A stretch of DNA of 7,373 bases from an uncultured Ruminococcus sp. (GTDB lineage Bacteria; Bacillota; Clostridia; Oscillospirales; CAG-272): positions 1 through 7,373 of the forward strand of contig CACYEW010000377.1 of assembly GCA_902773455.1 (NCBI GenBank). The letters are read 5' to 3'. The notes under the pieces are model-generated. The model did not search any database. It had not been told where the DNA came from and saw nothing but the letters and a program-made list of their open reading frames with translations. This document shows positions 5,509-7,373 of the stretch, piece after piece. Both the position numbers and the translations under genes were made by a program. Position 1 is the stretch's first letter. Each line of letters starts with the position of its first letter.

Positions 5509-7269
5509 ATGCTCGACGAAAAAACTCTGTACGATAAAATCTACGCCTGCTGGCTCGGAAAGAATATAGGCGGCACGCTCGGCGGACCGGTCGAGGGGCA
5601 GATGCGCGTGATGGATATAAAATGGTATCCGAAGCTCTCCGAAGACGGCGCCCTGCCTAACGACGACCTTGATCTTCAGCTCGTCAATCTGCACGCTCTG
5701 CAGGTCAAAGGCGCGGCGATCACCGCCGACGATATAGCGGAAACGTGGCGCGAACACGTGTTTTTCCCGTTTGACGAGTACGGCTGCGCTTCAACGAATA
5801 TGCGCTGCGGCTTCAAGCCTCCGTTTTCCGGCAGCTTTGACAACTGCTTTGCCGACTGCATGGGCTCGCCTATCAGATCCGAAATCTGGGCGGCTGTCGC
5901 CGCGGGCGATCCCGGACTTGCCGCCTCTTTGGCTGTTCGCGACGCGATAGTGGACCACGCCGGCGGAGAAGGCGTATACGGCGAGATATTCAACGCCGCT
6001 ATGCAAGCGGCAGCGTACGAAAATTCCGATAAAGAATCCCTTATCGAGTCTGCGCTCGAATGTATACCGGAAGAATGCATCGTATATAAAGCCGTCGCGC
6101 TTGCGCTTTGTCTTTACCGCGAGGGAAAGCCGCTTTCGTTCGTAAGAGAAGAGGTCCTTCGTAATTACGGCTCGCCCAACTTCACCTATGCGCCGCAGAA
6201 CATCGCCTTCGGCGTATGCGGCATACTCTACGGCGAGGATTTCGAAGACGCGATACTGAAAACCGTGAATCTCGGTTACGATACGGATTGCACCGTCGCC
6301 ACCGCCGCCGCGACTCTCGGCATAATGTACGGTACGGAATACATACCGGAAAAATGGAGCAGACCCGTAGGCGACAGGATCGTCGTTTCGGCGATGGTGA
6401 GAGGACTTGACGCTCCCAAAGATCTCGACGAGCTCACGCGTGAATGTATCAGACTTTACAATATGCTGAAATACTCCGACAGGGAAGCGATAAAAGCCGC
6501 CGCTCCGTCGCGTACCGACGCTTCGTATCAGAAATATATAATAACGGCGGACGAAAACCGCGGCTTTTCCGCGGCGCTTTACTATGAAACGGAACCGGTG
6601 TGCGCCCCCGATCGCGATTGCAGGGTCCGTTTTGAACTCAGAAACGAAAGCGGCTGGAGCTGGAGAGTGAAAGCCGCGCTCATCTGCCCGGACGGCTTTT
6701 GTTCCGACGGAGAAAAAGAACTCATCATCGCTCCGAAAGGAACCGGTACCGTCCGTTTCACGGTGAAAGCCGGAGCGATGCCCGATAAGAGAGTCAACAG
6801 GATATGTTTAAGTCTGACGAGGATCAACGATGATTCCGTATGGACCGAATACAGACTTCCGTTCACAGTGCTTCGTCCGAACGTATGGAGCATAAACGGT
6901 GAAAAGAAGTATTTCGCCGGATCGACTTTGACGCTTGAAGGCGAAGCCGAAACGTTCGTGTGCGAAGCGACGCTTTACGAACCGCAGACGAGAAAGACCG
7001 TACTGATCTGCAACTGTGAAAACCCGACTAAGCTCGAGCTTGACGGAAACGTCCTGATCGATTCCGACGGAGCGCTGTATCTGCCGGCGTATCACCGCTC
7101 GCCGTGGGAGCAGAGAGCCGAGCTGACGCTCTCCGAAGGCGAACACAAGGTGAGAATAACCGTCAAAAACAACGGCAAAGACAGGCGCCTGTATTTCTCG
7201 TATAACGCCACTCGCGAAGTCTCCGAGCCCGGAAATAACTACTCTCATATAGATGCTGTACTGAAATGA
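5509..7269 (+). CDS. ADP-ribosylglycohydrolase (DraG/ARH) family protein with beta-rich C-terminal half
   Basis: This 586-residue protein has no signal peptide and is presumably cytoplasmic. The N-terminal part (about 5-320) carries the marks of the all-helical ADP-ribosylglycohydrolase fold: IYACWLGKNIGGTLGGPVEG (11-30), corresponding to the family's G..LG.A.GDALG.P.EG; the first metal motif as NDDLDLQ (51-57); GSPIRSEIWAAVAAGDP (119-135); and the second metal motif GYDTDCTVATAAATLG (256-271, D258 and D260). Known members remove ADP-ribose from proteins or small molecules with Mg or Mn. Here the usual TDDT reads NDDL: both Asp are kept and the flanking Thr are lost, so the substrate may differ. 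Residues about 340-586 look like two beta-sandwich modules, one around 350-455 and one around 465-570 with a jelly-roll-like LPAYHRSPWEQRAELTL. The second resembles accessory domains of carbohydrate enzymes, which is inference. The gene has its own promoter and ribosome binding site, diverges from the Nudix gene, and overlaps the next gene by ATGA. The family call is firm; the substrate is unknown. Confidence 0.87.
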   Translation: MLDEKTLYDKIYACWLGKNIGGTLGGPVEGQMRVMDIKWYPKLSEDGALPNDDLDLQLVNLHALQVKGAAITADDIAETWREHVFFPFDEYGCASTNMRCGFKPPFSGSFDNCFADCMGSPIRSEIWAAVAAGDPGLAASLAVRDAIVDHAGGEGVYGEIFNAAMQAAAYENSDKESLIESALECIPEECIVYKAVALALCLYREGKPLSFVREEVLRNYGSPNFTYAPQNIAFGVCGILYGEDFEDAILKTVNLGYDTDCTVATAAATLGIMYGTEYIPEKWSRPVGDRIVVSAMVRGLDAPKDLDELTRECIRLYNMLKYSDREAIKAAAPSRTDASYQKYIITADENRGFSAALYYETEPVCAPDRDCRVRFELRNESGWSWRVKAALICPDGFCSDGEKELIIAPKGTGTVRFTVKAGAMPDKRVNRICLSLTRINDDSVWTEYRLPFTVLRPNVWSINGEKKYFAGSTLTLEGEAETFVCEATLYEPQTRKTVLICNCENPTKLELDGNVLIDSDGALYLPAYHRSPWEQRAELTLSEGEHKVRITVKNNGKDRRLYFSYNATREVSEPGNNYSHIDAVLK

Positions 7270-7373
7270 AGATAAAAACGAAAAAAGCCGACGCCGCCGA
7301 AATAATGGCGCTGCCCGGCATAAAACACGGTAAACCGAAAAAACAGAGCGCGGCTCTCCGCGCTCTTGTCAAC
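7266..7373 (+). CDS. Partial gene, N-terminus only; possible lysophospholipid acyltransferase (PlsC-like)
   Basis: An ATG at 7266 overlaps the preceding stop in the classic ATGA arrangement, and the frame stays open for 36 codons to the window edge. The peptide begins MKIKTKKADAAEIMALPG and continues with a basic KHGKPKK block. From memory this matches the opening of Clostridial 1-acyl-sn-glycerol-3-phosphate acyltransferase-like proteins, which start MKIKTKK.S...VMALP..KH.KPKKP. The catalytic HX4D motif would lie beyond the window, so the product is unproven. No clear Shine-Dalgarno site precedes the ATG, so expression would depend on translational coupling with the glycohydrolase-family gene. 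The frame also contains an inverted repeat at 7345-7366, discussed separately, which is the main reason for doubt that this is a gene. Confidence 0.5.
   Translation, partial: MKIKTKKADAAEIMALPGIKHGKPKKQSAALRALVN
7338..7366 (-). other. Perfect 9-bp hairpin with T6 on the minus strand, terminator-like
   Basis: AGAGCGCGG (7345-7353) and CCGCGCTCT (7358-7366) form a perfect GC-rich stem around a CTCT loop. On the minus strand the stem is followed after one G by six T (complement of A6 at 7338-7343), the form of an intrinsic terminator for a gene entering from the right. On the plus strand there is no U-tract. The same bases can be read as codons for the start of the truncated gene at 7266, so the terminator role is only a possibility. 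Confidence 0.35.

Overview
The window looks like ordinary chromosomal DNA from a low-to-mid GC Firmicute, most likely a gut-type Clostridia (Oscillospirales or Christensenellales-like). The reasons are: a divergent type IIA topoisomerase A subunit of the kind I associate with Lachnospiraceae and Ruminococcaceae; a SPOR-plus-SpoIID secreted protein; Firmicute-style ribosome binding sites (GAGGTGA, GGGAGG); and Ile codons dominated by ATA in the start of the topoisomerase gene. The taxonomic call is inference.

Positions 11-4885 (+) form a compact apparent operon: a topoisomerase IV-like subunit A, a 197-residue secreted protein of an unnamed Firmicute family, and a secreted SPOR/SpoIID cell-wall enzyme. 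The genes are separated by 2 nt or overlap, and the next ribosome binding site sits inside the preceding gene. The first gene begins 10 nt into the window with no visible ribosome binding site, so the operon probably starts upstream.

This operon meets a minus-strand Nudix hydrolase gene (4908-5384) tail to tail across 22 nt. A near-perfect 13-pair hairpin (4901-4931) covers the junction. The Nudix gene then diverges from an ADP-ribosylglycohydrolase-family gene (5509-7269, +). The 124-nt gap between them holds two back-to-back sigma-A type promoters, each with a 17-nt spacer and with their -35 boxes only 9 nt apart. The 3' end of the glycohydrolase gene overlaps by ATGA the start of a further gene cut by the window edge. 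Its N-terminus resembles Clostridial lysophospholipid acyltransferases.

Functionally the window has three parts: DNA decatenation joined to envelope and peptidoglycan proteins; a divergent nucleotide/ADP-ribose-type hydrolase pair; and the start of what may be a lipid gene. I see no mobile element, CRISPR array, tRNA, rRNA or riboswitch. I do not see clear evidence of a wholly new system. The most distinctive points are the pairing of the unnamed secreted family with a Cys-rich SPOR-SpoIID protein behind a topoisomerase gene, and the glycohydrolase-family protein with an altered metal motif and a long beta-rich C-terminal half.
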